The notes under the pieces are model-generated. The model was not told the DNA's origin and searched no databases. It was given only the letters and a program-made list of their open reading frames with translations. Of a DNA stretch of 42,500 nucleotides, positions 1 to 12,420 are shown piece after piece (the first letter of the stretch is position 1; each line of letters begins with the position of its first letter). The stretch lies in contig CM022670.1 in the NCBI GenBank assembly GCA_012295275.1, forward strand, positions 36,862,189 to 36,904,688, given 5' to 3'. Source of the DNA: Chrysomallon squamiferum. Taxonomy: Eukaryota > Mollusca > Gastropoda > Neomphalida > Peltospiridae. A program made the position numbers and the translations under genes.

Positions 1-1070
1 GCATTTCTATCTCGTTCGGTGCGATGGAACATTAACCGACAGACTTGTCTTTGAAAATTGACTGTTTATGTTCAACACGCTTTTGCTAACTACGATTAAA
101 CATTTTTACAAAGACTCGCAACACTTTGTCCTTTGTGATATCACTTTCTATACAATTTTCTCCGAGTCTCAGCCACCAATCACAATTAATGGAACTTCTC
201 GCAAAATGTGCTGGGATGCAGTAATCGAATTAAGTGGACAATTCTCGAAATTAGGAGATGTTCGGTTATAAATCAGAATTAAGAAGGACTGAAAAGAAAT
301 AAAAGTCCCACTAGATTTTGTTGGTAATAGCATATATAAGTTTTGTATAATAAGCCTTAAAGCTGTATGTATTTCGTAACGAAACGCAGACACAACAAAA
401 CTATTTTTAGTACTTGATATCTGACTTTTATTAAAGATATAAAACGCCTAATGTTATTGAAAGCATAGAAATTCTTGATTGTATTTAACATATATTTATG
501 GTTAGTCGAAAACTATCAAAAGTTAAAAAGTAGTAAAAATTTCAAAATAATTAAAATTGAGCAAAACGACGACCGAACCATTTTTCCCTCTCAAATCGAA
601 AAAAAAAAAAAAAATAATTTTTTTAATAAAAGAAAGAAAGAATGAAAAGGTATCTTCATCAATGTCAAAAAGGTTTTGCGAAAGACTGAAACAGTTAATA
701 TTATTGAAATTAATATACAGTACAACATTATATTTTAATGAATAATATCTTGGTAAGATCTGGGAATATATATTTTTTTTTTTTTATTTTTTTTTTTTTT
801 TACTAAGGTGCAAGACACATGGAACAAAACTCCAAGAATGAAATTTTTATTAAATTTATTCTAATCAAAACAACAACAAAAACAGAATAATTTTTTATTT
901 TTAAAATTTCACCAAAAATGCTAAAATACTAAACTTCCACAATATTAAAAGCATAAAACTTCGTAAGTATTAAAGTAACTAACAATCTCGTAAGTACTTA
1001 AGTTATTCTAACTAACAGTTTCGTTAACTACTATTATTTTAACCAACCATAACAATTTCAGAAGTATTAA
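1..1070. other. AT-rich intergenic DNA, no gene seen
   Basis: The stretch has short A and T homopolymers (about 598-614, 772-801) and AT-rich sequence. The small open frames here lack codon character and match nothing recognised. Confidence 0.6.
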
Positions 1071-1340
1071 AATGATAACTACCACTGCTCCACCCTACAC
1101 CAACCTGAAGTTGTTTAATCACGTTTACGCTGTCTCCCAAACGAAAGCGTAAAAGACTGACACCTCCTTAAATCGGTGGTCTACGTCTGATGACCCCAAC
1201 ACCGACGCCACCGTCAATACATGTCCCAGATTACACTGATGTGCTTGGTTAACAGTGAAACGTCATTATGAGTGCATTAGCTTTGTCTGCGAGCATTATA
1301 CACATCATTTACATTAGAACTCAAATCCTGCACTTTATCG
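1071..1340. other. Complex, non-repetitive island
   Basis: This stretch has markedly higher C/G content and no simple repeats between AT-rich flanks. No coding signature was seen. It could be a regulatory element or unannotated repeat. Confidence 0.3.
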
Positions 1341-2030
1341 AACATGAGATAAAAAAATGACATTTCTTAGATTTTTAATTTAATTTAGTGTTGTTTTTTT
1401 TTTTTTTTTTTTTTTTTTCAAATGAAAGGGGAAAAAAAGAAAGAAAGATAAAACAAGAAAAAAAAAAAAAAAAAGAAGGAAGTTAAACTGAGAAATGTAT
1501 ACAAATTCAGTGAAAGAAAGAGAAACGTGACTGAGAGAAAGAAAAAATTGATTAGATTGTGGGTTTGTGTTTTAACTACTACAGCTGTTTCTTCTACTAC
1601 TACTAGTACTACTACTACTTATAATAATATAAATCATTTTTTAAATTATGTACGTATAATGAATATTACTTTTCATTTAAAATTGAAATCTCTCTCTTAA
1701 AATTAATTAATTAATTAATACACTAAACGAGCATTATATGATATAATTTTATTTTTTTTCTTTATAATTATTATTATTTTTTAAATTCGCGATGAAAAGA
1801 ATTTTCATTTCGTAAAAACGCTTTTTACATGCAAAAATAGAATCAGTTTTAATAATTAATATAAAACAAACATTCCCATATTTTTATTTTTATTATTATT
1901 TTTTTTTTTATTTGTTTCTATAAGCTACAAACTTCGTTTCCATCGTTATAATTATCTTCTTTCCACATTTTATGTGGGTTTTTTTAAATTAAAAAAGAAA
2001 TGTTGAAATACTGCACGATAATGTTCAATG
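1341..2030. other. Low-complexity AT-rich DNA with opposed T and A tracts
   Basis: A T tract at about 1394-1418 is followed by A-rich sequence to about 1474, and then by (ACT)n and (TTAA)n patches, the latter at about 1700-1718. Nothing coding was seen. Confidence 0.6.
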
Positions 2031-2500
2031 TATCAATTTACTACTGTCCCTGATCCATTAATAATCTCATACAGTTTCACATTGATTTGGGAGACAAGTG
2101 TTGTTACGTTAACGCGTTGCTACTCACGCTGAAAGTAATCAGTTCAGCGAAAATTACGATATATTTCATTGCAATTATCAGTTAATGAATGCCAGTTCTT
2201 CATCTTATCAACACAAATGGAATTCTGCTTTCGATCAAAAGCACCGACAACTGAAGAGAATTGTCATGGCAAAGGTAGATCGGCCTTTGACAAAACCGGG
2301 CTAAAAATATATCTGTAATAAGCGTGTTGCAATTCATTGACGCGGAAACAAGCAGACGATAAAATAAATATTTCAAAACGGCGAGACTGAAGAAGAAGAG
2401 AAAAACACAATGGCTGCAAATGAAAGGACGACACTGTTGTTTGTCACGTAACTATGCATTCGGGTACAAAAATAAATCCTCTGATTTGAATATCCCGAAT
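2031..2500. promoter_or_regulatory. Complex island, candidate upstream regulatory element
   Basis: About 450 bases of non-repetitive sequence sit among homopolymers. They hold homeodomain-type cores (ATTA/TAAT), a GTTAACGCGTTGC block near 2106-2120 and a TCF-like CCTTTGAC near 2283-2290. No open frame looks coding. The regulatory call rests on composition and motif spotting only. Confidence 0.25.
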
Positions 2501-2917
2501 AGAAGCGGCTTGTGGTGTATTGCGTTTGAAAATATTTTATTTATGTGATTATATACAAACACATCTATCGTTCACTTAGTTAACGATTCTGTCGATTTTC
2601 TCCCTCACCAACTTATGCATATTTCATTTAGCTGTTCTTTGCAATAGCATGTAATATTTATTTTTATTTAATACTGTAATTATCTCATTCTCTCTCTCCG
2701 TTTTAACCTCTCTTTCACTAGGTTGTCGTTTTTTTTTTTTTTTTTTTTCAGGGATTTCACTTCGAAACAATGCTAACTGATTCAAGGACCGAACTAATGA
2801 TTAAAAAAATGGACACTCGCTCACGGAAAAATTATTAACAGGACGTAAACAGATATGCTGAGAAATAAATAGAAAGATGGATGGACAGACAGACAATTAA
2901 ACAGAAAATTAGACAGG

Positions 2918-2920
<3 letters not shown>

Positions 2921-2965
<45 letters not shown>
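2921..2965 (+). repeat. Poly(A) tract, 45 bases
   Basis: An uninterrupted A run is followed by TAATAATAATAA. It could be the tail of an old retroposed fragment, but the upstream sequence was not recognised as a known element. Confidence 0.9.
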
Positions 2966-2967
<2 letters not shown>

Positions 2968-2974
2968 ATAATAA

Positions 2975-3370
2975 TAAAATTGTATATTGGCAGACAAATA
3001 GATGCAGTGAAGAACAAAGCGAATCAGATGGAAGCAAAGACAGCTGCGCATACTCTGAGACTAAGACTTAGACAAGACAGATTAAACTGCATAATAACAA
3101 TTAGAGCAGCCGTCACCTCATCTGTATCCAAGTCGCCAACTAGCAAAATCGCTGGAATGCCATTGACAAGACAAGATCAATGCGTGTGGATTAGATATCG
3201 TCAAATGAGGAAATCCGACTCCAATCACGGGAACCTGTCGACTCTGTACTCATCCAATCAATAACAAATTGTGCGACTTACAGGCCACTGACACAGCTAG
3301 AGTTGGATTTCACCTGTTAATGTGCTTAGTTTAGCTGGATCTCATTTTCTTAGGTGCGGAATATGCCACG
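2975..3370. other. Complex island with an unrecognised 94-codon open frame
   Basis: The + strand frame at 2980-3264 is open for 94 codons and has mixed composition, but it matches no family I recognise and begins at the edge of a poly(A)/AAT repeat. It may be chance. Confidence 0.3.
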
Positions 3371-4540
3371 GAAGATGCCACTGATATTAATTTATTATTT
3401 TTGCTTTCCTACTGTTATTAATGAAGGGATATTTGAAGATGTTTTTTTGTTTTTTTTTTTTGTTTTTTTTTAATAAACTGCGTGCAAAAAAATCATGAGA
3501 TACCAATACTAGTAGCTTGTAAAAATGTATTTATAAATTGTAATAAATCTAGTGGAATCATGCAGGAAAACTTATAATTACATCCACACACTCAAAATTA
3601 TTATAAATAAAATTTAAAAGAAATAACAAGAAAACGAATACATTAATATTATTTATCTTGTTTTTTTCAAATTTAACAACTATATTACTGCGTCTGATAT
3701 AATAAAATATATACTATTTAAACGATTCATTAAGAAATACAGTTCATAATACTCTAATTCGCTTCACGTCTATAATGGAAAAATAAAGATCAGACCAGTC
3801 CCAAAGCTTTAAGTACCAATTACAAAATGATTAACTACAAATACTTTTGGAAAACGGACACTGAATGATACTGTCAGAAATCACAACCAACCAACCAGTC
3901 ACATATCCGATGAACCAAGTAAAATGTCAACAAATCACGCAAACAAACAAACACGTAGAACTAAATTTCGAAGAAAAATAAGACTATATGCAACAGAAGA
4001 GAAATAAATCAAGCTCGTTAGCTTAAACCAACTGTAGAAGTCCTTACGTAATTTAAAAATGATGACGTAGAATCGTTGTACAAAATGAAAGACATACATA
4101 ACGGTTATTATTTATTTTGGTAAAGTTCTGTTTATCGATTGTTTATTCTTTTAATGGATGACTACTTTGAATCTGTCTGAGATAAACATTATTTTGTATG
4201 AGGAGTTTTCTATTGAAATCATAAAATTAAAAAAAACACACTGAATTACAATTCGTAATTAAACACATTAATTTAATCACATATAATAGCCTTTGTATTT
4301 CACATTTATTTGTATTCTAAATGTTTTCTTTGACATACCACATAAAAGCCCAAATTAGCATCATATTAATGCATTGAAACTTTGTTATAGTGTGCATGTA
4401 AATGTGTGTGCGCAGGCGCATATGCGTAGCTAGATACGTCATCATTAATTCGAAACATATACACTATCATTGCCTTTGATATTTATTCCTATTTTTACAA
4501 AAAAACAACGACGAAAACAACAACATTTCTTTCTCTGATA
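3371..4540. other. AT-rich intergenic DNA, no gene seen
   Basis: Contains T/G-rich runs near 3443-3471, AAT-rich sequence and scattered short A tracts. No long open frame or RNA gene was recognised. Confidence 0.6.
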
Positions 4541-5230
4541 GGTACTGAAATAGAACTCATAAAACCCACGACCTCAGAAATCACATATACTATGACGTAG
4601 TTCACAGCTTCAGCCTCCGGCGCTGATTTCCTGACAACTGATCGAGATAATAAGAAAAGTCAAATGCAATTATCGAGACTTGCAAAGACAACTACGATGA
4701 CAAAGACGTACCGTGCGGGAGACGCTGGGCTCGAGGCTAGCTATTATAGCGAAATCAATACAAGAAAATAGATACGTGTATAAAACTTTGATCACAATCG
4801 ATCGCATGGTCATTAGCTTTTGTCTGCAATTGAAATCAAACATGGGAAACAATAGAAAACACACGAGGCATGGTCGCGAGGCTTTTGCGTTCTTCGAAGA
4901 AGAAGAGGCGTAACTCGTGGGGTTAATTAGAAGAATGTCTCGTTATAATGGCACGAAATGAGGCGTGTACGTTAGTGTGAATCCAATAACGCTTACACAC
5001 ACACACAATAAACAGTACTGGTTGTTGTTTATACATCGATTAGCGCTGTCAAAATCGTTAAAATTACAATAACAAAATAATCTCTGCCAAAAAAACAAAA
5101 ACACAAAATGTTTTGTAATAATTAAAACTGATGCTTCTGGGCAACTGATGCAGCCATTTGATTTGCTCACCGTTAATTTCAACTGTCCTCTCTCTATAGT
5201 AAAATTATCAAAGTTAATCACGTTATTTTA
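4541..5230. other. Moderately complex intergenic DNA
   Basis: Short open frames occur on both strands (64-92 codons) and overlap one another without homology. A mostly unique stretch at about 4600-4960 has higher CpG content. No function can be assigned. Confidence 0.4.
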
Positions 5231-5823
5231 TTACAAGTGGTATTTATTAGTACCTAATTCATATACATAATACTGAAAATATGTAGGTAAATGATAGTAA
5301 TTAATGAGTTTGAGTGCAAGGGGTGAGTTCGTACATTCTGCTGATACAAGGTTAAAAAAAAAAAAAATTAATAATATTAATAAATTGATTTCTGGGTTAT
5401 ACATTGACCTGAAAATATTAAATAATTTTGTTGAAATATATCATGACAAATTTACATCTAAAGCGCATTAAAAAAACACAAAAAAAAAAAAAACCACAAA
5501 TTCTGTTGTTAATTATTTTTGGTATTGGAACAGCTTTAAAACTCAACAGCTAAGTAGGTAATTGTTATCCGTACGTACGTACGTTAATGCTTTTTACCAA
5601 TTTAGTTTTCAGAGTGTAGTAGTCTTTGTTGTTGGTCAGTAGGAGCGGCTTGTTGAGTGGGATTTCCTTTCTAAACTTTTAATATCGCGATAGTTGTACG
5701 AGGGCTTCAGCCGATAAAGGCGTACTTAGCGCTCCTGAACTCCGCCATTTTTTTTTTTTTTTTTTAATTTTTTTATGACAGATGTATATTTTAGTTTGTT
5801 GGTTTGATTGCGTTCATTTTTTT

Positions 5824-5896
<73 letters not shown>

Positions 5897-6330
5897 AGGG
5901 ATTTATTTTTTTATTATTTTTTTAATTAATATTATGTTTTTAATAATAAAATTATTTTCTCGTAAAAATTATATCCAACATAATAATAATAATAATAAAT
6001 AAATAAATAAATAAAACACTGCAGATTTTCTTCTTTTTTTCTTTCTTCTTTTTTCCAATTATTATTTTTCTTTCTTTCTTTTTTTTTTTAATTCAATTCG
6101 GGCTTTGCTTTTTGAAGTTTTTATTTATTTTATTTATTTATTTATTTATTTATTTTATGAAATACACATTCGCCTATTTGTAGGGGTGGCTTTAAAATGA
6201 AGTTCAATTAAAAAAAAGTGGGGGTTTTTGTGGGCTTTTTTTTTTGTCTTCTTAAAGAAAGTGAATAATTAAAAATGTTACACAACCCAAATCAATGATG
6301 CTGTGGTCATTATAAAAACATAATCTTTAC
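5231..6330. other. AT-rich DNA dominated by T tracts and TTTA/AAT repeats
   Basis: Includes (GTAC)n at about 5571-5584, T tracts, (AAT)/(AAAT) at about 5980-6014 and (TTTA)n at about 6120-6157. A more complex stretch lies at about 5560-5750. Nothing coding was seen. Confidence 0.6.
5826..5893 (+). repeat. Poly(T) tract, about 68 bases
   Basis: An uninterrupted T run, the longest homopolymer in the window. Its exact length is likely to vary between alleles and may be affected by assembly. Confidence 0.9.
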
Positions 6331-6514
6331 ACTGTGTTATCCGCGCACGCGAAACGCACATCAGATTAATAACAGTCGACGGCAAAATGACACAATTTAC
6401 TGTATGCTTTTTCTATGCATATAAATGTTCAGTATTCATATTTCGATCAGTCGATGTCATATTAGTAAAAAAAAAAAAAATAACATAAAATAAAAGACAC
6501 ACACACATAATAAA

Positions 6515-6545
<31 letters not shown>

Positions 6546-7000
6546 CTTTTTCTAATTAGACTGGCAAGTAGACGTTCATTCTCGTAGCCCGTCATTGTGC
6601 ACGTTGATCACAACGTCATCACGATAAAACAGCCCTATTTCATTTGCACACGAATAAATCCAATTATGGCGCAGCCAAAGTGATAATTTCAGTGAAATCT
6701 AGCAATTTAAGCATTAAACTGGGGAGCTAATGGGTAACGGCCATCGACATTAGCTAGTGGGATTAAACCGGAACAGGGGATCGAGTTTAACGTAAACGGT
6801 GTAGTACAGCAGAATGAAATATGTGTGACGGCTACGTTAGCAACCAACGTAAGGGCAAGGCTCGGTTTCCTTTCCCGGTTCCAGTATGAAAGCAAAGCTG
6901 TGTGGAGAATACAATACCACATAATTCAACGTTCTTCCCCATTAAACAGTTAACTGGATAACAAATGAACTAACTGGGTCAATATAGACTTCAGAAACTG
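6331..7000. promoter_or_regulatory. Complex island, candidate upstream regulatory element
   Basis: The first part has short A and T tracts (about 6466-6480, 6519-6545). From 6600 to 6990 the sequence is non-repetitive and includes homeodomain-type sites such as CCAATTATGG near 6660-6669 and GGGATTAAAC near 6759-6768. The 71-codon minus-strand frame at 6707-6922 has no recognised homologue. Confidence 0.25.
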
Positions 7001-7146
7001 ATACCAAGATTATTTGTTTGAATTTCTTCATGTGTAAACGGGGAAAAAAATCTTGTATTATAGAAAAAAGGGGACGCCATAGCCAAGGTGAATGTAACTT
7101 TCAGGATAAAATGAGTTTTTATTATAAATAAATAAATAAGTAAATA

Positions 7147-7151
<5 letters not shown>

Positions 7152-7195
<44 letters not shown>
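7152..7195 (+). repeat. Poly(T) tract, 44 bases
   Basis: An uninterrupted T run preceded by (AAAT)n. Confidence 0.9.
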
Positions 7196-7196
<1 letters not shown>

Positions 7197-7606
7197 GCTT
7201 TTTAACATTATTTTTTAAAACCTTTTCGTATTTCTTCTAGGGTGGAAAACATATTGATCGTTCGGTTTTTCTTTCAGCAAAATACTTCGTTTTGGTCAAG
7301 TGTTTTAACAAAAATTTGTCACATGAGAAATTCCAATTCTTCTGACATGCCAGAGCTGATTACACGAGAATTGTATCCTCGGGGACATTTAGAAAGACAG
7401 ACTGGTAATTTTTCTTCATTTCTTGACCGTAATTATTTGTCTCTTGGAAAAACATATACACTCTCACAGACTTGACTGACTTTCCTTGTGTGTTCAGTTC
7501 CTAATGAAAAGAATAATTGAGATATATAATTGTACGCGACGTTACTTTAACGCTGAAAAAAATACCTCATTTTCTGCTTAAGAAACATATACTGCAAAAT
7601 GAAAAG

Positions 7607-7655
7607 AAAAAAAAAAAAAAAAAAAAAAAAAATTATTATGTTTTTTTTTTTTTTT
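7607..7655. repeat. Opposed A and T tracts forming a hairpin
   Basis: A run of 26 A is separated by eight bases (TTATTATG) from a run of 15 T, so a long A:T stem with a small loop is possible. Confidence 0.8.
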
Positions 7656-8420
7656 GTTGATGCCATCACTAACAATTTTTCGTCTTCAGTTATGTACATT
7701 ACGTACTTCAGACTTAATATTCTCGTTAAGGAAATATATTTTACACGGAAACCAGTAGCTAATCATATTAACTGAACTTCGTCAGGAAACACTGGCTATA
7801 TATGTATTTGCCATGTCCTTAATTGAAACTATGTTTAGTAGTGCAGTGGTGCATAAATTTGTGTAAACGTGTAACTGAATGACGCCATGGCTCTGCGAAA
7901 CATATTACTTATGTCACATTGTGAGTAAAATAAATATTGTTTTACCGCCGTTTTGGTTAACTAAACACACTGGTCATGCGAGTGAGTAATTTATTTCATT
8001 TACCTCGTACTTACTTGCAAGCAGAGTGGAGATAAAGTAATATATTTTATTACATGCATGTACAAACAGAAGAACAGACATCCCGACACAAAAAGGTTAA
8101 AAAAAAATAAACATATAATATGACGAAGGAGACGAAGAAAAAGTCGTCCGCTATCATTTATAACAAAAGTAAAAAGAAGAAGAAGAAAAGAGGAAGCGAG
8201 AAGGAACATACAAATAAGAGAAGTTAAAAAAAAAAAATAAAAGAAAGAAAGAAAAGACTGAAAAGTTGTTTTATTGTTGGCTTATTTCTGTGCCTATAAC
8301 TGGTATTCTTCAATAAAAGTTCTTGTGGTGTATTTTCCATTATAGCAAATAAACGAGACTGAAAAAAAAAATATATATATTAATAAACAAAATGTGTTTT
8401 ATTAGCATGAAAAATACGTG

Positions 8421-8900
8421 TTTTTCACACCGACTTCATCATTAGTCGATGGTCTGACTAAAGAGTTTGCATTGGAGAAACTAATCTTCGAGTGTCTGGT
8501 TTCCGAACGATCACCGCTGGTGAAAAGGTTTTTCTCGTGAAAGAGTGTAAAGAATACAATGAATTATTCCCAGTGGTCTGTTTGTGTTTACTCAGGTATT
8601 TCATGCCTGGTGAGACGTACACGAGGTATGCGCCATACATACGTGGATACGCATATTGCTTAACAGATGGATGCTACGAGACAAGGGTGGGGCACGAAAA
8701 CTGACGCTTTTCAGTTAGCTTCCAGGCACGAGCCACTGATTTGAAATAAAAGCAAGAGCAATCGTTTACAGACCCGTCCTTACGCGCTCAGAACTAAATA
8801 CTATTAAGTGTCGTGTATTTGTTATTTGATTCGTAAGCTACAGCTCGTGTTTTCTTAATATGCTGATATGTACCACTTCACTGCATCAAGTGAGTACTAA
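8421..8900. other. Complex island, no gene recognised
   Basis: Non-repetitive sequence with overlapping small frames on both strands (60-70 codons). None has a recognised motif. Confidence 0.3.
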
Positions 8901-9870
8901 AGATAAAATTAATATCTTGCAAAATTTCAGTTAGTAATTTTTAACAGAAAATGCTGTATCAGTATTCTCGACCAAAAACTACAGCATTGTTATTCATTTA
9001 CATTATAGACTTGGATGACTTCTGTATGTAAAAAAAAAAATATCACTAAAAATAAAGTTTAACGAAATAAAATAAAAAGCAGTGGCAGTCTATGCTTTAT
9101 TTATTTTTTTTTTTGACAAATGAGAACGCAAATAGAAAAGAGCTTGTTGGATATCAATATATTAATTATAATCTGAAATATGTTCTGCTTCCTGTTTTCA
9201 TTTACGCGGGAAAAGTTGTTTTCCAGCAAGCAGGAAGATATATGATTTCTGTGGAGGAAATGATGTTTTTTTAACTTCATTGAATATAAAGCTCGCTAAA
9301 GCTTCGATTATGATATAATTAAAAAAAGAAGTGTAGCATACCACTGAATATAACTGTTTAAGCGAAATGTTATTTAATATAAAACAGATTTCTTTCTTTG
9401 TAGTCGAGTTGAAATCTGAATGGGGAAAGCAACTGAAAGTGGAAAGCAAGGAATAAATAACATAATTTTGTTTTTTTTATTTTTCAGTTTCGTTAAGGCA
9501 TTTGTACCGTCTTATTTAAATGGAAAATTATTTATTTTGCATGGTAAAACAACAAAAAAAAAAAAAAAAAGAACCACGCACACATGAGTAGTAAGAAATA
9601 ACTTATATAATATTAACTAAATTAGTCATAAAATAGTTTCACTGATTAGATAAAAAAAAAAAAATATTTTTAATTTTTTTTTTTTATTGTTTTGTATTTT
9701 TGAAAAAACGTACTAGTAATTCCATTCTCAAATTTTAACTCTAAACTGAAAACAAAACTGAAACCATAAGCGAATCATGGACATATTGACAAAAAAAACT
9801 GGCCATAATTCTCTGTAGTCACAACATTCAACACGGGATGATGAGTTGGTTTAAATGAAAAAAATATCGA
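8901..9870. other. AT-rich intergenic DNA
   Basis: Short A and T runs (for example 9555-9570 and 9651-9684) and no coding signal. Open frames of 60 and 83 codons overlap on opposite strands and are unrecognised. Confidence 0.6.
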
Positions 9871-10660
9871 TGCGTCTCTTCTTCCAAGATTTGCGTAAGG
9901 CCGCACCGAGAAGCTGGCAGACACCTTATCCTCACTAAGTTTATTAAATATTAAATTTACTTTTCACTGCCTGTGTCGTCCTGAGTCTAGACTAAACGTT
10001 TTATGAGTGCGAGCCGTGACAAAGCAGAGAAACTTTAATTAGCGCATCTCTGTAATTATTATACGCTGCGTGCAACGGGAAGCAAAAAAGAATCCACCAC
10101 GCTAAAGCATAAACTTGTCGTGTATGTCAGACAGATAGATGTCCGGACAAAACATGCATTACCACTGGCGCACACTAGGTGATCAGAAACTGGACGAGCG
10201 TTTGAACGTGTGTCGCCAGTTTCCTGCTCGTTGAGGAACGAGGAAGGCCAGACTGTTCGACAAAACATCCGCTTTCTCCAGCCAGCGGAGTGTTGAAGTG
10301 AGGTCAAAGCCCGTCCTTTCTGCTCAGGCCGTGGGACGTGATGATGACCGCACAAAAGAAACAATTGGTCGCCGCAATGATGGGGTCGATGCAGCGAAAC
10401 CAAAAATAAAGTTGCAGTGGTCACTCTGCAGCGGTCGTTCTGTCACGCGCCACGGTGAATCTGCCATCTTGACCGCCATTGTTCGAATCTGACCATTAGA
10501 GACTGACACCCATTTCTTTTTCTTTTTTTTCAGCGTGCGTACGACTTTGCCGTAAACAAGAATGCTTGTCGTCAACGAAAAGTAACTGTGCGCCAGTTTT
10601 TATTGATTTACGACAATGTAATGATTGACATCCGTATCAGGGGCAGGTTTTATTATAGGC
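9871..10660. promoter_or_regulatory. CpG-containing complex island, possible promoter or enhancer
   Basis: This is the longest GC-richer, repeat-free stretch upstream of mastermind and lies about 2.8-3.5 kb before its start codon. Two YY1-like sites read on the minus strand, AAGATGGCAG (10461-10470) and AATGGCGG (10473-10480). Sites of this type often sit just inside transcription starts. A 51-codon frame on the minus strand starts at the second of these ATGs (10479 down to 10324). The island could be a promoter for a minus-strand or bidirectional transcript, or a distal element for mastermind. Confidence 0.3.
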
Positions 10661-10904
10661 CGTTTCAGCCATAAGCGTTTAGTACCTTCAAAATGCAGGA
10701 GGGAGGGGTTCTGGTTGTTTTGTTTTTATTTGATTTTTTTGACCGTTGGTCACTTTTAGAAGAGAATAAACACATCTAAATCAAATCACATTTTTAAACA
10801 GAGGAGAAATATCTCACATATTACACAAAGAAGACACTAAGACAAGTGAGTCAGATGATATCCATTTTGTCATTTTGTGAAGCCATGGTGTAAGTCTAGT
10901 TGTA

Positions 10905-10961
10905 TAATAAATAAATAAATAAATAAATAAATAGGCTTTGTATTTATTTATTTATTTATTT
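10905..10961. repeat. Inverted AAAT / ATTT repeat (hairpin)
   Basis: An (AAAT)n arm of about 28 bases and a (TTTA)n arm of about 21 bases are separated by a short GGCTTTG loop. Confidence 0.85.
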
Positions 10962-11156
10962 TTAAATGAATATTTGGTAGGTGTTTTATAATTTATGTAA
11001 AGACAATTAATAATAATATGTAGACGGAAAACATCAGATATAAATTTTGATTTCTTGATGTTTCTTTAATTCCAGTGGCGAGTCTACATTATAGATATCC
11101 CATTTGATAATACCTTGTAATCCGGGCACTTTATCAGCTAATTTCAATTTTTTAAA

Positions 11157-11211
<55 letters not shown>
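11157..11211 (+). repeat. (TTA)n microsatellite
   Basis: About 18 copies of the trinucleotide without interruption. Confidence 0.95.
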
Positions 11212-11213
<2 letters not shown>

Positions 11214-11517
11214 GGCTCCATTCGCATGAGAGAAAAAAAATTATATATATATATATATATATACGTTTGTTTAGTTGAATCTTAAAGGTTAAACCAAATG
11301 GTACTTCCACATAAAATAAAGGTAATCGTTTATATATATATAACCTTTAAAAACATTGTTTAATGGATATAATAATTATAAGGATAGGTATAAATGACTT
11401 TTTTACTGTGAAAAATCCAGTTTTAGTTTAATAATAATAATAATAATAATAAGTAATAATAAGAATTTCTGTTTACTCAAATTACGAATTGTACCGTGTT
11501 ATATTTTATTAATTTTC

Positions 11518-11660
11518 CACTATTTCTACTACTATTATTACTATTACAACTACTACCATTACAACTATTGCTACTGCTTGTGCTGCAGCTATTTTTTTTG
11601 CTGTTACTACCACTGCTATTTCAATTACTACTCTCACTACCACTTTTTTCTACAACAACT
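11518..11660 (+). repeat. Degenerate ACT/ATT/ACA trinucleotide repeat
   Basis: Compound pyrimidine-rich trinucleotides that translate as a leucine-rich low-complexity frame, with no sign of a real protein. Confidence 0.75.
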
Positions 11661-12420
11661 GCTACTACGAACACTTCAGCAAGCATTCGCAAAAGGCAGC
11701 TCCAAATCTGTAGTAGCAAATTGTCCACCACACCTACAAAGATGAAGTAATCGAGGATAGTACAGTTCGGAGGAAGATGTCATCATTCTGAACAGTAACT
11801 TCCTTCCCAACTCATCCACGTCGCATACCACTGACATCATTCACGCCGAGATTAACTGTCCATTCATGTATGACCTGTCACACACAGAGCCAAGTCAAAC
11901 ATTTAGGTTATAATAATTAGCAACGTGCAGAGTGATGAAGGATTGGCAAGCGAACTGTTTTGTTTATTTGAATGTTGGACTCTTTTTCTTCTTTTTATAA
12001 GGATAAACGTAAACAACGATAATAATAGTAGTAGTAGCAATAGTGAAATTATTTTTGACGAATAATATAAAATATACATGTTTAGTATTTTTATTTACTA
12101 AACCAATAATTATTATTAGTTATAAAAAAAAAAAAAAAGTAAAAATAACCAGTAGTAAGGAGGTTTATGAGTAGCAATGGAAGTAGTAGTAGCAGTAATG
12201 AATTTTTTGTTTAAGGAGAATATTTTTATGTCATGCTTGTGAATGTATTAATATTTATTTTCAATCTTTTAACGCTTAATTATGCTCAAAATTACATTGT
12301 CTTGAAGATCAGTTCCTGGTGTCACATTTTACGATTAACGCAAGCCCGTATATTGAAGTCCTACAATTTCAAAAGTCGAGTCGTTAACATCCCGACAATT
12401 TGTTTATCTTTGTTTACGTA

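Larger units (their letters stand above)
7001..8420. other. AT-rich DNA with homopolymer tracts
   Basis: Contains T44 at 7152-7195, the A/T hairpin at 7607-7655 and short AC- and A-rich patches. The 77-codon open frame at 7242-7475 is unrecognised. Confidence 0.6.
10661..12420. other. AT-rich intergenic DNA with microsatellites
   Basis: Contains the AAAT/TTTA hairpin (10905-10961), (TTA)n (11157-11211), (TA)n (about 11241-11262), AAT and ACT/ATT compound repeats, and a short complex patch at 11751-11930. The Leu-rich open frame at 11496-11750 is a translation of the ACT/ATT repeat. Confidence 0.6.

Noticed and set aside
11496-11750. Leucine-rich 84-codon frame resembling a signal peptide or membrane protein
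   Set aside because: It is encoded by ACT/ATT trinucleotide repeats, without homology.
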